Assembly (NCBI GenBank): GCA_946479255.1
Contig: CAMLFK010000171.1
Coordinates: forward strand, 1-10,656
Source: an uncultured Oxalobacteraceae bacterium
Lineage (GTDB): Bacteria; Pseudomonadota; Gammaproteobacteria; Burkholderiales; Burkholderiaceae
DNA length: 10,656 nt
Reading direction: 5' to 3'
Part shown: positions 1 to 7,869 of the stretch, piece by piece
How positions within the stretch are numbered: position 1 is the first letter of the stretch
Layout: every line of letters starts with the position of its first letter
The notes under the pieces: generated by a model
Seen by the model: only the letters and a program-made list of their open reading frames with translations
What the model was told of the DNA's origin: nothing
The model's database searches: none
Program-made: the position numbers and the translations under genes

Positions 1-1422
1 GAGCAGCGCCAGGACCGCGGCGGGGATGGCGCCGGCCAGCAGCATGTCGTTGTCGCCCAGGGCCAGGCCGATGGTGATGCGCTCCCCATAGCCGCCGGCG
101 CCGATGAAGGCGGCGATGGTGGCGGTGCCGACGCTCATCACGGCGGCCGTCTTGACGCCGGCCAGGATCACCGGCAGCGCCAGCGGCAGCTCCACATACA
201 GCAGACGCTGGAGGGGGCTAAGGCCGAGCGCCAGCGCGGCGCTGCGCAAACCAGGCGGCACGCCGAGGATGCCGGTGCAGGTATTGCGCACGATCGGCAG
301 CAAGGCATACACGAACAGCGCCACCAGCGCCGGCACCGTGCCGATCATGCCCAAGACGGGAATGAGGATCGCCAGCAGGGCCAGCGACGGCACCGTCTGC
401 AGCACCCCGGCCAGCGCCAGCACGCCCTGGCGCAGGCGCGGGGCGAAGGCCGCCACAATCCCCAGCGGGATGCCGGCGGCGCAGGCCAGCGCCACCGACA
501 CCAGCACCAGCAGCAAGTGCTGGCGGGTCAGCGTCCATAGGGACGGGTCGAACAGCTTGGCGGCCAAGCCTGAGGAAGCCGCGCTGGCCGGCTGCGGCGC
601 CAGGAAATCGCGCGCCACGGCGGCGAAGCTCTTCCCTTCCAGTTCCACCGCGGCGTTCATCGCGATCATGCGCTCGGCGCTGATGCGCCCTTCCAGCGCG
701 GTGAGGGCGCGCCACTGGTTTGGGAAGCGCCGTGGCGCATCGAGCCGGTACAGCAGCACCGCGTCATAGCGCGGGAAATAGCCGCGGTCGTCGTTCAGCA
801 CCTTGAGCTTGTCGCGCGCGATTTTTGCGTCGGTCGCATAAATGTCGATGACGTCGACCTGGCGCTGCGCCAGCGCTTCATAGGCGATGCCGTGATCGAG
901 GCCGCGCGGCTGCGCGGCCAGCCCATAGCGCCGCGCCAGAGCGGGCCAGCCGTCGGCGCGCCCGATGAATTCATGCGACAGGCCGTAGCGCAGATCGCCA
1001 TGGCGGGCCAGGTCCGACAGCGAATCGATCCCGGCGCTGTCGCCGCGCACAGCCAGCGCGTAGCTGTTGTTAAAGCCCAGCGGCAGCGCCACGCCAAGGC
1101 CGAGCGGCGCCAGTGCCGCGTGCATCTGCGCCAGCGAAGCGGCTTGGCTGTTCTTCAGGATTTCCTGGCCGATGGTGCCGAGGTATTCGGGATACACGTC
1201 GATGCTGCCCTCGCGCAGCGCCGCCAGCACGATCGCGGTATTGCCCAGTCCTTGGCGGTGCTCCGCCGGGCCATGGCGCGCAGCGCTCTGGGTCAGTATT
1301 TCGCCCAGGATGTAGGACTCGGTAAAGCGTTTCGACCCGATTTGCAGGGCCTCGGCCGCTTGCGCGCCAGCGCAGGCGAGCAGCCACAGGGCCATGACAA
1401 AGGCGGCAGCGATCGGGCGCAC
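1..1422 (-). CDS. Glycine betaine/choline-type ABC transporter, substrate-binding domain fused to permease (partial, 3' end outside window)
   Basis: Probable osmoprotectant or quaternary-amine importer component of the inner membrane, working with a separate ATPase not seen here. 474 codons are present and the frame is open at the left edge. Residues 1-22 look like a signal peptide (LLAC at 14-17 could also be a weak lipobox). Residues about 24-275 match OpuBC/OpuCC/OsmF-type binding proteins: DVYPEYLGT (75-83), FNNSYAL (117-123) and DDRGYFPRYDAV (211-222). Residues about 285-474 are an OpuCB/ProW-like permease with several hydrophobic helices, the hallmark QTVPSLALLAILIP (342-355) and an EAA-type loop near 391-423. 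I chose the GTG at 1422 because AGGAG lies five bases upstream at 1428-1432 and the signal peptide then begins directly with MRPIAA. An in-frame ATG at 1437 lacks a ribosome site. The family is clear; the actual ligand (betaine, choline, carnitine or other) is not determined. Confidence 0.88.
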   Translation of the reverse strand, partial: MRPIAAAFVMALWLLACAGAQAAEALQIGSKRFTESYILGEILTQSAARHGPAEHRQGLGNTAIVLAALREGSIDVYPEYLGTIGQEILKNSQAASLAQMHAALAPLGLGVALPLGFNNSYALAVRGDSAGIDSLSDLARHGDLRYGLSHEFIGRADGWPALARRYGLAAQPRGLDHGIAYEALAQRQVDVIDIYATDAKIARDKLKVLNDDRGYFPRYDAVLLYRLDAPRRFPNQWRALTALEGRISAERMIAMNAAVELEGKSFAAVARDFLAPQPASAASSGLAAKLFDPSLWTLTRQHLLLVLVSVALACAAGIPLGIVAAFAPRLRQGVLALAGVLQTVPSLALLAILIPVLGMIGTVPALVALFVYALLPIVRNTCTGILGVPPGLRSAALALGLSPLQRLLYVELPLALPVILAGVKTAAVMSVGTATIAAFIGAGGYGERITIGLALGDNDMLLAGAIPAAVLALL

Positions 1423-1427
1423 ACGGG

Positions 1428-1432
1428 CTCCT
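1428..1432 (-). promoter_or_regulatory. Ribosome binding site deciding a GTG start
   Basis: AGGAG on the minus strand, five bases before the GTG at 1422. It sits inside the reading frame of the alternative ATG at 1437, which itself has no Shine-Dalgarno sequence in its upstream 15 bases. This favours the GTG as the real start of the ABC importer fusion. Confidence 0.55.
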
Positions 1433-1591
1433 GTCATGATGAGTCGCGCCAGCTTATCAGCAGTTTTCGTCAAGCTTCCTTCATAAACAGCTTTATAGAC
1501 TGACGGAAATCTTTACACTCCATTCCAACAGGCATTTTTTACTCCTGAACATAGTTAGAGAAATCAGGCACTTAAGCCGGCCGGCATTGCA

Positions 1592-1607
1592 TGGTACGCA
1601 ATCTGCT
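1592..1607 (+). promoter_or_regulatory. Putative sigma-54 (RpoN) promoter of the PEP-CTERM gene
   Basis: TGGTACGCAATCTGCT matches the sigma-54 consensus TGGCACG-N4-TTGCW at all but two positions. The invariant GG (1593-1594) and GC (1605-1606) are exactly ten bases apart. Transcription would start near 1618, giving a leader of about 28 bases that contains the AGGA ribosome site at 1634-1637. PEP-CTERM genes in several betaproteobacteria are known to depend on RpoN and the PrsK/PrsR two-component system, so the context fits. A perfect palindrome GCCGGCCGGC lies just upstream at 1576-1585. No convincing sigma-70 promoter competes for this gene. Not tested here; activator sites were not identified. 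Confidence 0.6.
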
Positions 1608-1633
1608 TCATCACGCTTCACAATCTTCCAATC

Positions 1634-1637
1634 AGGA
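1634..1637 (+). promoter_or_regulatory. Ribosome binding site of the PEP-CTERM gene
   Basis: AGGA, eight bases before the ATG at 1646; it supports that start codon. Confidence 0.5.
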
Positions 1638-1645
1638 ACATAATC

Positions 1646-2272
1646 ATGATTAAGAAACTTTCCGCTGCCTTACTCCTGTCCGGCTTCGCGCTGGCCAACG
1701 CCAACGCTGCGACCATCGCGCTGCAGTGGTCGGGCACTGGATCGGACGGCTTTTCGGCACAGACCCGCGGCTGGGCATTTAGCAGCAACGCAAGCATCAA
1801 TGTCACTTCGCTCGGCTGGTTCGACTTCGCCAACGACGGCCTGGCCGATTCGCACAAAGTCGGCGTCTGGGATGAGCTGGGCAATCTGCTCATGACCGGC
1901 ACCGTCGCTGCCGGCAACGCCGATCCACTGCTGGCCGGCTTCCGTTACACCAGCGCCCTCTCCGGCACCACCACCCTGGCGGCAGGCAGCTACGTGGTGG
2001 CCGGCCTGTCCACCGATGCCGACCGGAGCTGGCGCCATGTCAGCCCGGCAGCGGTCACCACCGGCCCGGAAATCAGCTACATCGAAGCCCGCACCTCCGG
2101 CACCACGGTATTCGAATACGCCGACTTCCACCAAGGCTTCGATGTCGGCTACTTCGGCGCCAACTTCCAGTACAACACCGTGCCGGAGCCGGCGGCGCTG
2201 CCACTCTCCCTGCTCGGCCTGGGCCTGCTGGGTGTCGCCACCCGCGCGCGCCGCCGTTCCAAAGCTGCTTAA
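1646..2272 (+). CDS. PEP-CTERM sorting domain-containing protein (DUF4082-like body)
   Basis: Secreted protein of 208 residues, probably exported by Sec and processed at its C-terminus by an exosortase (EpsH/XrtA type) encoded elsewhere, in the exopolysaccharide-linked sorting pathway. Residues 1-21 are a signal peptide ending ANA. The C-terminus has the full tripartite sorting signal: VPEP at 179-182, a hydrophobic helix at about 184-198, and the basic tail RARRR at 200-204. The body, with VTSLGWFDFANDGLADSHKV (53-72) followed by GVWDELGNLL, resembles the beta-rich DUF4082-type domain found in other PEP-CTERM proteins; that domain call is from memory and less sure. There is no cysteine. The gene stands alone between two minus-strand units, with its own likely sigma-54 promoter and a strong terminator. 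Molecular function is unknown; a surface or matrix role is inference. Confidence 0.93.
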   Translation: MIKKLSAALLLSGFALANANAATIALQWSGTGSDGFSAQTRGWAFSSNASINVTSLGWFDFANDGLADSHKVGVWDELGNLLMTGTVAAGNADPLLAGFRYTSALSGTTTLAAGSYVVAGLSTDADRSWRHVSPAAVTTGPEISYIEARTSGTTVFEYADFHQGFDVGYFGANFQYNTVPEPAALPLSLLGLGLLGVATRARRRSKAA

Positions 2273-2290
2273 GCTCCATTGCATCTCATG

Positions 2291-2319
2291 AAGGGGCGGC
2301 ATGCGTGCCGCCCCTTTTT
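2291..2319 (+). terminator. Intrinsic terminator after the PEP-CTERM gene
   Basis: Perfect 11-bp stem AAGGGGCGGCA (2291-2301) / TGCCGCCCCTT (2306-2316) with a TGCG loop, running into five T (2315-2319). It starts 18 bases after the stop codon. In the reverse direction it lies 16 bases past the hutI stop but lacks a U tract (only two T follow), so it should terminate the plus-strand transcript well and the hut transcript poorly. Confidence 0.9.
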
Positions 2320-2332
2320 GTTTACCCGGCGC

Positions 2333-3547
2333 TTAGCCGCGCGGGGCGCGCGCCACGCCCGCGTTGACCACCATCGTGCATGGATTAAAGCCGATCGCAT
2401 AGGCCAGTTCGGCCGGGCGGGCAATGTCCCACAGCGCGAAGTCGGCGCGCTTGCCCACCTCCAGCGATCCGGCCTCGCCGCCCAGTCCAAGCGCGCGTGC
2501 CGCGTGCACCGTGCAGCCGGCCAGGGCCTCGCGCGGCGTCATGCGCCACAGCGTGCACGCCATGTTCATCGCCATCAGGATCGAGGTCATCGGCGACGTG
2601 CCGGGATTGCAGTCGGTGGCCAGCGCCAGCGGCACGCCGGCCGCGCGCAAGGCGGCCACCGGCGGCTCGCGGGTCTCGCGCAGGAAGTAGTAAGCGCCCG
2701 GCAGCAGCACCGCCACCGTGCCGGCGGCAGCCATCGCGGCGATTCCCTGCGCGCTCAAGTGCTCCAGGTGGTCGGCGGACAGGCCGCCGTAACGCGCCAC
2801 CAGCGCCGCCCCATCCTGGTCCGACAGCTGCTCGGCATGCAGCTTGACCGGCAGGCCGTGGCGGCGTGCCGCCTCGAACACCCGGGCGGTCTGGCCGTGA
2901 GTGAACCCGATGCGCTCGCAAAAGGCGTCGACCGCGTCGGCCAGCCCTTCCTCAGCCAGCCGCGGCAGCATGCGCGTGCAGATCTCGTCGATATAGTCGT
3001 CGGCGCGCCCGGCATATTCCGGCGCCAGCGCATGCGCACCCAGAAAGGTGGTGCGCACCCGCACCGGCAGCACCTGCCCCACCTGGCGCGCCACGCGCAG
3101 CATCTTCGCTTCCGCCTCCAGGCTCAAGCCGTAGCCCGACTTGATTTCAAGGGTGGTTACGCCCTCGGCCAGCAGCGCCGCGACACGCGGCACGCTCTGG
3201 GCCAGCAGATCGGCCTCGCTGGCGGCGCGGGTGGCGCGCACGGTGGACATGATGCCGCCGCCGGCGCGCGCGATGTCTTCGTAGCTGGCGCCGTTCAGGC
3301 GCGCTTCGAATTCGTCGCTGCGGCTGCCGGCGTAGACGATGTGGGTGTGGCAGTCGATCAGGCCCGGCGTAAGCCAGCAGCCGGCGCCGTCATGCACCTG
3401 CAGTGCCGGCGGCGCTTCGGCGCGGGGTCCCAGCCAGGCGATGCGCCCGGCGGTAACGGCGATCGCCGCATCCAGCACCTCGCCGGCATCGGCCATGGTG
3501 GCCAGCTTCACATTGGTAAACAGCGTGTCGCAGGGTGCCGCCGCCAT
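2333..3547 (-). CDS. hutI: Imidazolonepropionase (HutI)
   Basis: Cytoplasmic metal-dependent amidohydrolase that opens the ring of 4-imidazolone-5-propanoate to N-formimino-L-glutamate, the third step of histidine degradation. 404 residues, the usual size for the family. Visible metal and active-site motifs: PGLIDCHTH (61-69; H67 and H69), TFLGAH (167-172), KLHAEQ (235-240; H237, E238), ADHLEH (258-263) and [10 protein letters not shown] (310-319; D312). KSGYGL at 136-141 is also typical. It is the last gene of the hut operon, starting only four bases after the hutD stop. The ATG at 3547 gives the expected N-terminus ([18 protein letters not shown]); its ribosome site is weak, so coupling to hutD translation is likely. 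No U-tracted terminator follows on this strand. Confidence 0.97.
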   Translation of the reverse strand: MAAAPCDTLFTNVKLATMADAGEVLDAAIAVTAGRIAWLGPRAEAPPALQVHDGAGCWLTPGLIDCHTHIVYAGSRSDEFEARLNGASYEDIARAGGGIMSTVRATRAASEADLLAQSVPRVAALLAEGVTTLEIKSGYGLSLEAEAKMLRVARQVGQVLPVRVRTTFLGAHALAPEYAGRADDYIDEICTRMLPRLAEEGLADAVDAFCERIGFTHGQTARVFEAARRHGLPVKLHAEQLSDQDGAALVARYGGLSADHLEHLSAQGIAAMAAAGTVAVLLPGAYYFLRETREPPVAALRAAGVPLALATDCNPGTSPMTSILMAMNMACTLWRMTPREALAGCTVHAARALGLGGEAGSLEVGKRADFALWDIARPAELAYAIGFNPCTMVVNAGVARAPRG

Positions 3548-3551
3548 CGCG

Positions 3552-4136
3552 CTAACTCTGGTTCAGGAACAGGTCCACCACCAGCACCACCGCGCGCGGC
3601 GACTCCAGGGTCCACACCGTCGGTGTGTCGAATACCACCGTATCGTAGCGCACCAGGCCGATCCGCTCGGCGTCGCTGCTGACCGACAGGCTCTCGCCCT
3701 CGGCCAGGAACAGCACCGTCACATCGCCGCGCGGGGCGAAGGGAGACGCGCCATTCAACACGCGCCGCCCCAGCCGATGGTGGCAGCGGGTGCGCCGGGT
3801 CATGACGTTGAAATCGGTGCTCGGCGCGCCGTTGAGCGTGGCGCTGACGACGGCCTCGCCGGGGAACTCGAAGATCGGCTCGTCCTCGCTGAGGAAGAAG
3901 CGGTTGCCGGCGCCGATATCGAGTACCGCCCCCGGTCCGTCGACCAGCGCCAGCGTTCGTTCTATGCCCGGGAACTGGGAAAACGGCCCGTCCAGCGTGA
4001 TGGTCGCCAGGCTGATACGCCAATCGAAGCTGTCGAAGGTAGCGCCAGGCGGCGCCGCAGCGATTTCGGTGGTGCTGCCGCCGCCGTTTTTCCATGGCGA
4101 TGGCTCCAGACCGGCATAAGGAATGAGCAGTGTCAT
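3552..4136 (-). CDS. hutD: HutD family protein
   Basis: Small (194 residues) cupin-fold protein of the HutD family, repeatedly encoded in hut operons. In Pseudomonas it has been proposed to limit or tune hut expression, possibly by binding a pathway intermediate; the biochemical role is not settled. Family signatures: [13 protein letters not shown] (14-26), DWRISLA (38-44), [16 protein letters not shown] (49-64) and TDFNVMTRR (107-115). The start ATG overlaps the hutF stop (ATGA, 4133-4136) and there is no Shine-Dalgarno sequence before it, so translation is probably coupled to hutF. It is followed after four bases by hutI. Confidence 0.95.
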   Translation of the reverse strand: MTLLIPYAGLEPSPWKNGGGSTTEIAAAPPGATFDSFDWRISLATITLDGPFSQFPGIERTLALVDGPGAVLDIGAGNRFFLSEDEPIFEFPGEAVVSATLNGAPSTDFNVMTRRTRCHHRLGRRVLNGASPFAPRGDVTVLFLAEGESLSVSSDAERIGLVRYDTVVFDTPTVWTLESPRAVVLVVDLFLNQS

Positions 4137-5500
4137 GTTCGCAGTATCCGCAGTTGAGCGAGAGTCTGTTGAAAGCGCTGCGCAATCGCCGCCTGCGCAA
4201 CGTGCCTGTGATCGCGCACCACCCAGCGGCCGCCCACCATCACATCCCTTACAAGGTTATCATTACCGCAGAAAATCAGGCGATTCAACACATCCTGCGG
4301 TGCCGCATCGGCCAGATTCGGGTGCGCACCGTCGAGCACCAGCAGGTCGGCGCGGCGTCCCGCCGCCAGCGTGCCCACCGGGCGTGCGCTGGCCTGGGCT
4401 CCGCCGGCGAGCGCCGCCTGCCACAAGAAATCACCCACCTTGGGTGAGCGCGGGCCGGCCGCGATATTGCGGCGCTGGTGCTGCAGGCGCTGGCCGTACT
4501 CCAGCCAGCGCAACTCTTCCACCGGCGACTGCGACACGTGGCTGTCGCTGCCGATGCCGAATCGCCCGCCCGCCGCCAGGTAGGGCTCCAGCGCGAACAG
4601 GCCGTCGCCCAGGTTGGCCTCGGTGCTCGGGCACAGCCCGGCCACCGCCCCGCTGGCGGAAAGCAGCGCCGTCTCGCCAGCGTCCAGGTGGGTGGCATGC
4701 ACCAGGCACCAGCGTTCATCGACCGCCACCTGGTCGAACAGGTAGCGCAGCGGGCGCGCGCCGGTCGCCGCCAGGCACTGCGCCACTTCGCCCTGCTGCT
4801 CGGCGATGTGGATGTGCAGCGGACGCGCGCGCGGCAAGCCGGCCAGCAGCGTCCCGATCTGCGCCACGCCCGCCGCGCGCAAGGAATGCGGCGCCGCGCC
4901 GACCTCGGTCTGGCCATCGCGAAGGCAGTCCAGGGCATCGACAATCCTCAGCACCTCCTCCGGCGTGGTGCCAAAGCGCAGCTGCTCCGGCCGCAATGGC
5001 TGCTCGTTGAAACCGGAAAAACCGTACAGCACCGGCAGCAGCGTGATGCCCATGCCGGTGGCACGCGCCGCGGCGATCACCCGCTCGGCCATCTCGGCCG
5101 GGTTGGCATACAGGGCGCCATCGCGGTCGCGCTGCAGATAATGAAACTCGCACATGGCGGTATAGCCGTGCCGCAGGCACTCGGCAAACAGCTGGGCCGC
5201 GATGGCCTCCATATGGTCCGGGGTGATATGGCGCGCGAAACGGTACATCAGGTCACGCCAGCTCCAGAAGCTGTCCGGCCCCTCGCCGGCCACCTCGGTC
5301 AGCCCGCCCATGGCGCGCTGGAAGGCATGCGAGTGCAGGTTGACCATCCCCGGCAATACCCAGTCGGCCAGCTCCTGCCCGGCCACAGGCGCCGCCCCGG
5401 GCCTGGCCTCGGTCAGTTCGCCGGCAGCGTTCCAGGCCAGGTGCACGTTATGCGCCCAGCCCTGCGGCAGCCAGGCCTGGCGGGCAAACAGGCTGCTCAT
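4133..5500 (-). CDS. hutF: Formimidoylglutamate deiminase (HutF)
   Basis: Cytoplasmic amidohydrolase converting N-formimino-L-glutamate to N-formyl-L-glutamate plus ammonia. Its presence marks the two-step branch of histidine breakdown. With the start at 5500 it has 455 residues, typical for HutF. Metal-binding pattern: NLHSHAFQRAMGG (54-66; H56, H58), LHIHIAEQ (228-235; H231 likely), VHATH (267-271) and GSDSH (317-321; D319). The ATG at 5500 forms an ATGA overlap with the hutG stop, and the protein then begins MSSLFARQAWLPQGW, as expected for the family. A GTG four codons upstream (5512) keeps the frame open but has nothing else to recommend it. Downstream it overlaps hutD by the same ATGA arrangement. 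Confidence 0.96.
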   Translation of the reverse strand: MSSLFARQAWLPQGWAHNVHLAWNAAGELTEARPGAAPVAGQELADWVLPGMVNLHSHAFQRAMGGLTEVAGEGPDSFWSWRDLMYRFARHITPDHMEAIAAQLFAECLRHGYTAMCEFHYLQRDRDGALYANPAEMAERVIAAARATGMGITLLPVLYGFSGFNEQPLRPEQLRFGTTPEEVLRIVDALDCLRDGQTEVGAAPHSLRAAGVAQIGTLLAGLPRARPLHIHIAEQQGEVAQCLAATGARPLRYLFDQVAVDERWCLVHATHLDAGETALLSASGAVAGLCPSTEANLGDGLFALEPYLAAGGRFGIGSDSHVSQSPVEELRWLEYGQRLQHQRRNIAAGPRSPKVGDFLWQAALAGGAQASARPVGTLAAGRRADLLVLDGAHPNLADAAPQDVLNRLIFCGNDNLVRDVMVGGRWVVRDHRHVAQAAIAQRFQQTLAQLRILRT

Positions 5501-6288
5501 GCGCGCGCCCACGCCGCAGCTGCGCCCAGCAGCTCGCGCAGCAGTGGTGTTATCCGCGCCGCCAGATCCGGGCGCCAGGCAAACGGCGCATTCTCATCCA
5601 TGTACAGGCACTGGCACATCTCCAGCTGGATCGCATGCACGCCGCGCACCGGCTGGCCGTAGTGGCGGGTGATGTAACCCCCTTTAAAGCGGCCGTTGTG
5701 GGCCACCGAAAAGCGCTGCTGCGCGCGTGCCGGCGCCAGCACCGCCGCCTCCAGCGCCGCATCGCAGGAGGCGCCCTGCGCGGTACCGAAGTTCAGGTCG
5801 GGCAAGCGGCCGTCGAAAAAGCGCGGCACTTTTGAGGCGATCGAATGGGCATCCCACAGCACCACCCTGCCGTGCAGCGCCAGCAGCCGGCCGAGTTCAG
5901 CGCGCAGCTGCGCATGGTAAGGCTGCCAGAAGCGCGCCAGCCGCGCCCCGGCCTCGGCCTGGTCCGGCACATCGCCGGCGGCGTACAGCGGCTCCTTGTT
6001 GAAGGTATCGACCGGGCACAGGCCGGTGGTATCCATGCCGGGATAAAGGTTGTCGTCCTCGGGCGGGCGATTCAGGTCGATCACATAGCGCGACCAGCGC
6101 GCGGCGATGGTCGACGCGCCCATGGCGCCGGCGAAATCGTACAGCAGCGGCAGGTGCCAGTCGGTGTCGGCCAGCGCCAGCGCGCTTGGCGCCAGGCGCG
6201 CCGCGATCTCGTCCGGGATATCGGTGCCGGCATGCGGCATCGACACCAGCAAGGGGATGCTGCCCGACTTGAAGGTAAAGTCACTCAT
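5497..6288 (-). CDS. hutG: N-formylglutamate deformylase (HutG)
   Basis: Hydrolyses N-formyl-L-glutamate to L-glutamate and formate, the last step of the pathway, in the cytoplasm. 263 residues, normal for the N-formylglutamate amidohydrolase family, which is unrelated to the arginase-like formiminoglutamase also called HutG in other bacteria. Signatures: SMPHAGTDIPDE (16-27), ADTDWHLPLLYDF (40-52), YVIDLNRPP (68-76), LWDAHSI (144-150), VPRFFDGRLPDLNFGT (154-169) and GGYITRHYG (203-211). The ATG at 6288 is preceded by a G-rich ribosome site ending in GGAG (6293-6296), four bases away. It lies 17 bases after hutH, and its TGA overlaps the hutF ATG. Confidence 0.96.
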   Translation of the reverse strand: MSDFTFKSGSIPLLVSMPHAGTDIPDEIAARLAPSALALADTDWHLPLLYDFAGAMGASTIAARWSRYVIDLNRPPEDDNLYPGMDTTGLCPVDTFNKEPLYAAGDVPDQAEAGARLARFWQPYHAQLRAELGRLLALHGRVVLWDAHSIASKVPRFFDGRLPDLNFGTAQGASCDAALEAAVLAPARAQQRFSVAHNGRFKGGYITRHYGQPVRGVHAIQLEMCQCLYMDENAPFAWRPDLAARITPLLRELLGAAAAWARA

Positions 6289-6305
6289 CCGGCTCCCCCC
6301 TATTG

Positions 6306-7865
6306 TTACAGCGAATACAGCGTTGAGAACACGCCCGCGCAGGCGCTCGACAATGCACCGTCCAGCACCATCAGGCGCGCCGCCTCGATATCCGGCGCCA
6401 GGAAGCGGTCGGCCTCGAAGAACGCCACCTTCTCGCGCAGCAGCGCATGCACATGCTCCAGGTGCGGCGAGGACCGCAAGGGCCGATGAAAGTCGATTCC
6501 CTGGGCCGCGGCGAGCAGCTCGATGGCCACGATCACCGCGGTATTGTGCGCCATATCGTCCAGCCGGCGCGCGGCGAAGGTCGCCATGCTGACATGGTCC
6601 TCCTGGTTGGCCGACGTCGGCAGGCTGTCCACGCTGGCCGGATGGGCCAGCGACTTGTTCTCCGACGCCAGCGCGGCCGCCGTCACGTGGGCGATCATGA
6701 AGCCCGAATTGACGCCCGGCTCACGCACCAGGAACGGCGGCAGGCCGGACAAGGTGGCATCGATCAGCAGGGCGATGCGGCGCTCGGCCAGTGCGCCGAT
6801 TTCGGCGATCGCCAGGGCCAGCGTATCGGCCGCGAAGGCCACCGGTTCGGCATGGAAGTTCCCGCCCGAGATGATCTCGCCAGTCTCTGGAAAGATCAGT
6901 GGATTGTCGGTGACGGCATTGGCCTCGATGAGCAGCGTGCGCGCCACGTTGGCGATCAGGTCCATCGCCGCGCCCATCACCTGCGGCTGGCAGCGCAGGC
7001 TGTACGGATCCTGCACCCGCTCGTCGCCCAGCAGGTGCGAGGCGCGGATCGCGCTGCCGGCCAGCAGCTCGCGATACATGGCCGCCGCCGCGATCTGGCC
7101 CGGCTGGCCGCGCACCGCATGCACGCGCGCGTCGAACGGCGCATCGCTGCCGCGTGCCGCGTCCAGCGACAGCGACCCGCTCACCACCGCCGCTTCCAGC
7201 AAGCGCTCGGCCATGAACAAGCCATGCAATGCCAGCGCGTTCGAGACCTGGGTGCCGTTGATCAGCGCCAGCCCCTCTTTTGCCGCCAGCACCAGCGGCG
7301 CAATCCCGGCCGCGGCCAGCGCCTCGGAAGCGTCGCGCAATTGCCCGCCCACCCGCACCTGCCCGGTTCCGAGCAGCGCCAGCGTCATGTGCGCCAGCGG
7401 CGCCAGGTCGCCCGAGGCGCCCACCGAACCCTTGGCCGGGATGGCCGGCATGATGCCCGCGTTGTAGACGGCGATCAGGCTGTCCACCACCACCGGGCGC
7501 ACGCCCGAGTAGCCGCGCGCCAGGCTGCCGATCTTCATCAGGAGGATCAGGCGCACCACCGCGTCGGGCAGGAGTGCGCCGGTACCGACCGAGTGCGACA
7601 GGATCAGGTTGCGCTGCAGCTGGTCCAGCTGCCCGTCCGGAATGCGGGTCCTGGCCAGGATGCCGAAGCCGGTATTGATGCCGTAGGCCGCGTCGCCCTT
7701 GGCCACGATGGCCCGCACCGCCGCCGCCGAGGCCTCGATCGCGCCATAGGCCTCGCTCGCCAGGCTTACCGGCACGTGCGCGCGCCACGCGGCGCGCAGC
7801 TCGGTCATTGTCATCCCGCCCGGGACCAGGGTCCAGCTGGTATCTGCGCTCATTGTCCAGGCCAT
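6306..7865 (-). CDS. hutH: Histidine ammonia-lyase (HutH)
   Basis: Deaminates L-histidine to trans-urocanate, the committed first step, in the cytoplasm; normally a homotetramer. 519 residues, slightly long for the roughly 510-residue family. The self-cyclising Ala150-Ser151-Gly152 of the MIO cofactor is intact in [14 protein letters not shown] (146-159). Also visible are YGINTGFG with catalytic Tyr61 (61-68), LSHSVGTG (89-96), [10 protein letters not shown] (216-225 region) and the C-terminal [11 protein letters not shown] segment. The ATG at 7865 has GGTGGA eight bases upstream and lies four bases after the hutU stop. An internal ATG at 7853 gives [13 protein letters not shown], closer to common HutH N-termini but with a poorly placed ribosome site, so the first four residues are uncertain. 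Confidence 0.97.
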   Translation of the reverse strand: MAWTMSADTSWTLVPGGMTMTELRAAWRAHVPVSLASEAYGAIEASAAAVRAIVAKGDAAYGINTGFGILARTRIPDGQLDQLQRNLILSHSVGTGALLPDAVVRLILLMKIGSLARGYSGVRPVVVDSLIAVYNAGIMPAIPAKGSVGASGDLAPLAHMTLALLGTGQVRVGGQLRDASEALAAAGIAPLVLAAKEGLALINGTQVSNALALHGLFMAERLLEAAVVSGSLSLDAARGSDAPFDARVHAVRGQPGQIAAAAMYRELLAGSAIRASHLLGDERVQDPYSLRCQPQVMGAAMDLIANVARTLLIEANAVTDNPLIFPETGEIISGGNFHAEPVAFAADTLALAIAEIGALAERRIALLIDATLSGLPPFLVREPGVNSGFMIAHVTAAALASENKSLAHPASVDSLPTSANQEDHVSMATFAARRLDDMAHNTAVIVAIELLAAAQGIDFHRPLRSSPHLEHVHALLREKVAFFEADRFLAPDIEAARLMVLDGALSSACAGVFSTLYSL

Positions 7866-7869
7866 CCGT

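Noticed and set aside
1492..1497. TATAAA on the minus strand as a -10 box for the ABC importer
   Set aside because: No acceptable -35 hexamer at 16-18 bases spacing, and it would leave a leader of about 65 bases; too weak to call.
1512..1543. TTTACA / TTTACT as a sigma-70 promoter for the PEP-CTERM gene
   Set aside because: The spacer would be 20 bases; the sigma-54 element nearer the gene is a far better match.
1670..2302. 210-codon minus-strand open frame opposite the PEP-CTERM gene
   Set aside because: The plus strand has a clear signal peptide, sorting signal, ribosome site and terminator; the minus-strand frame has none of these.
2279..3682. 467-codon plus-strand open frame antisense to hutI
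   Set aside because: Shadow of hutI. Its start overlaps the terminator hairpin and its product is rich in Arg, Gly, Ala, His and Gln without motifs.
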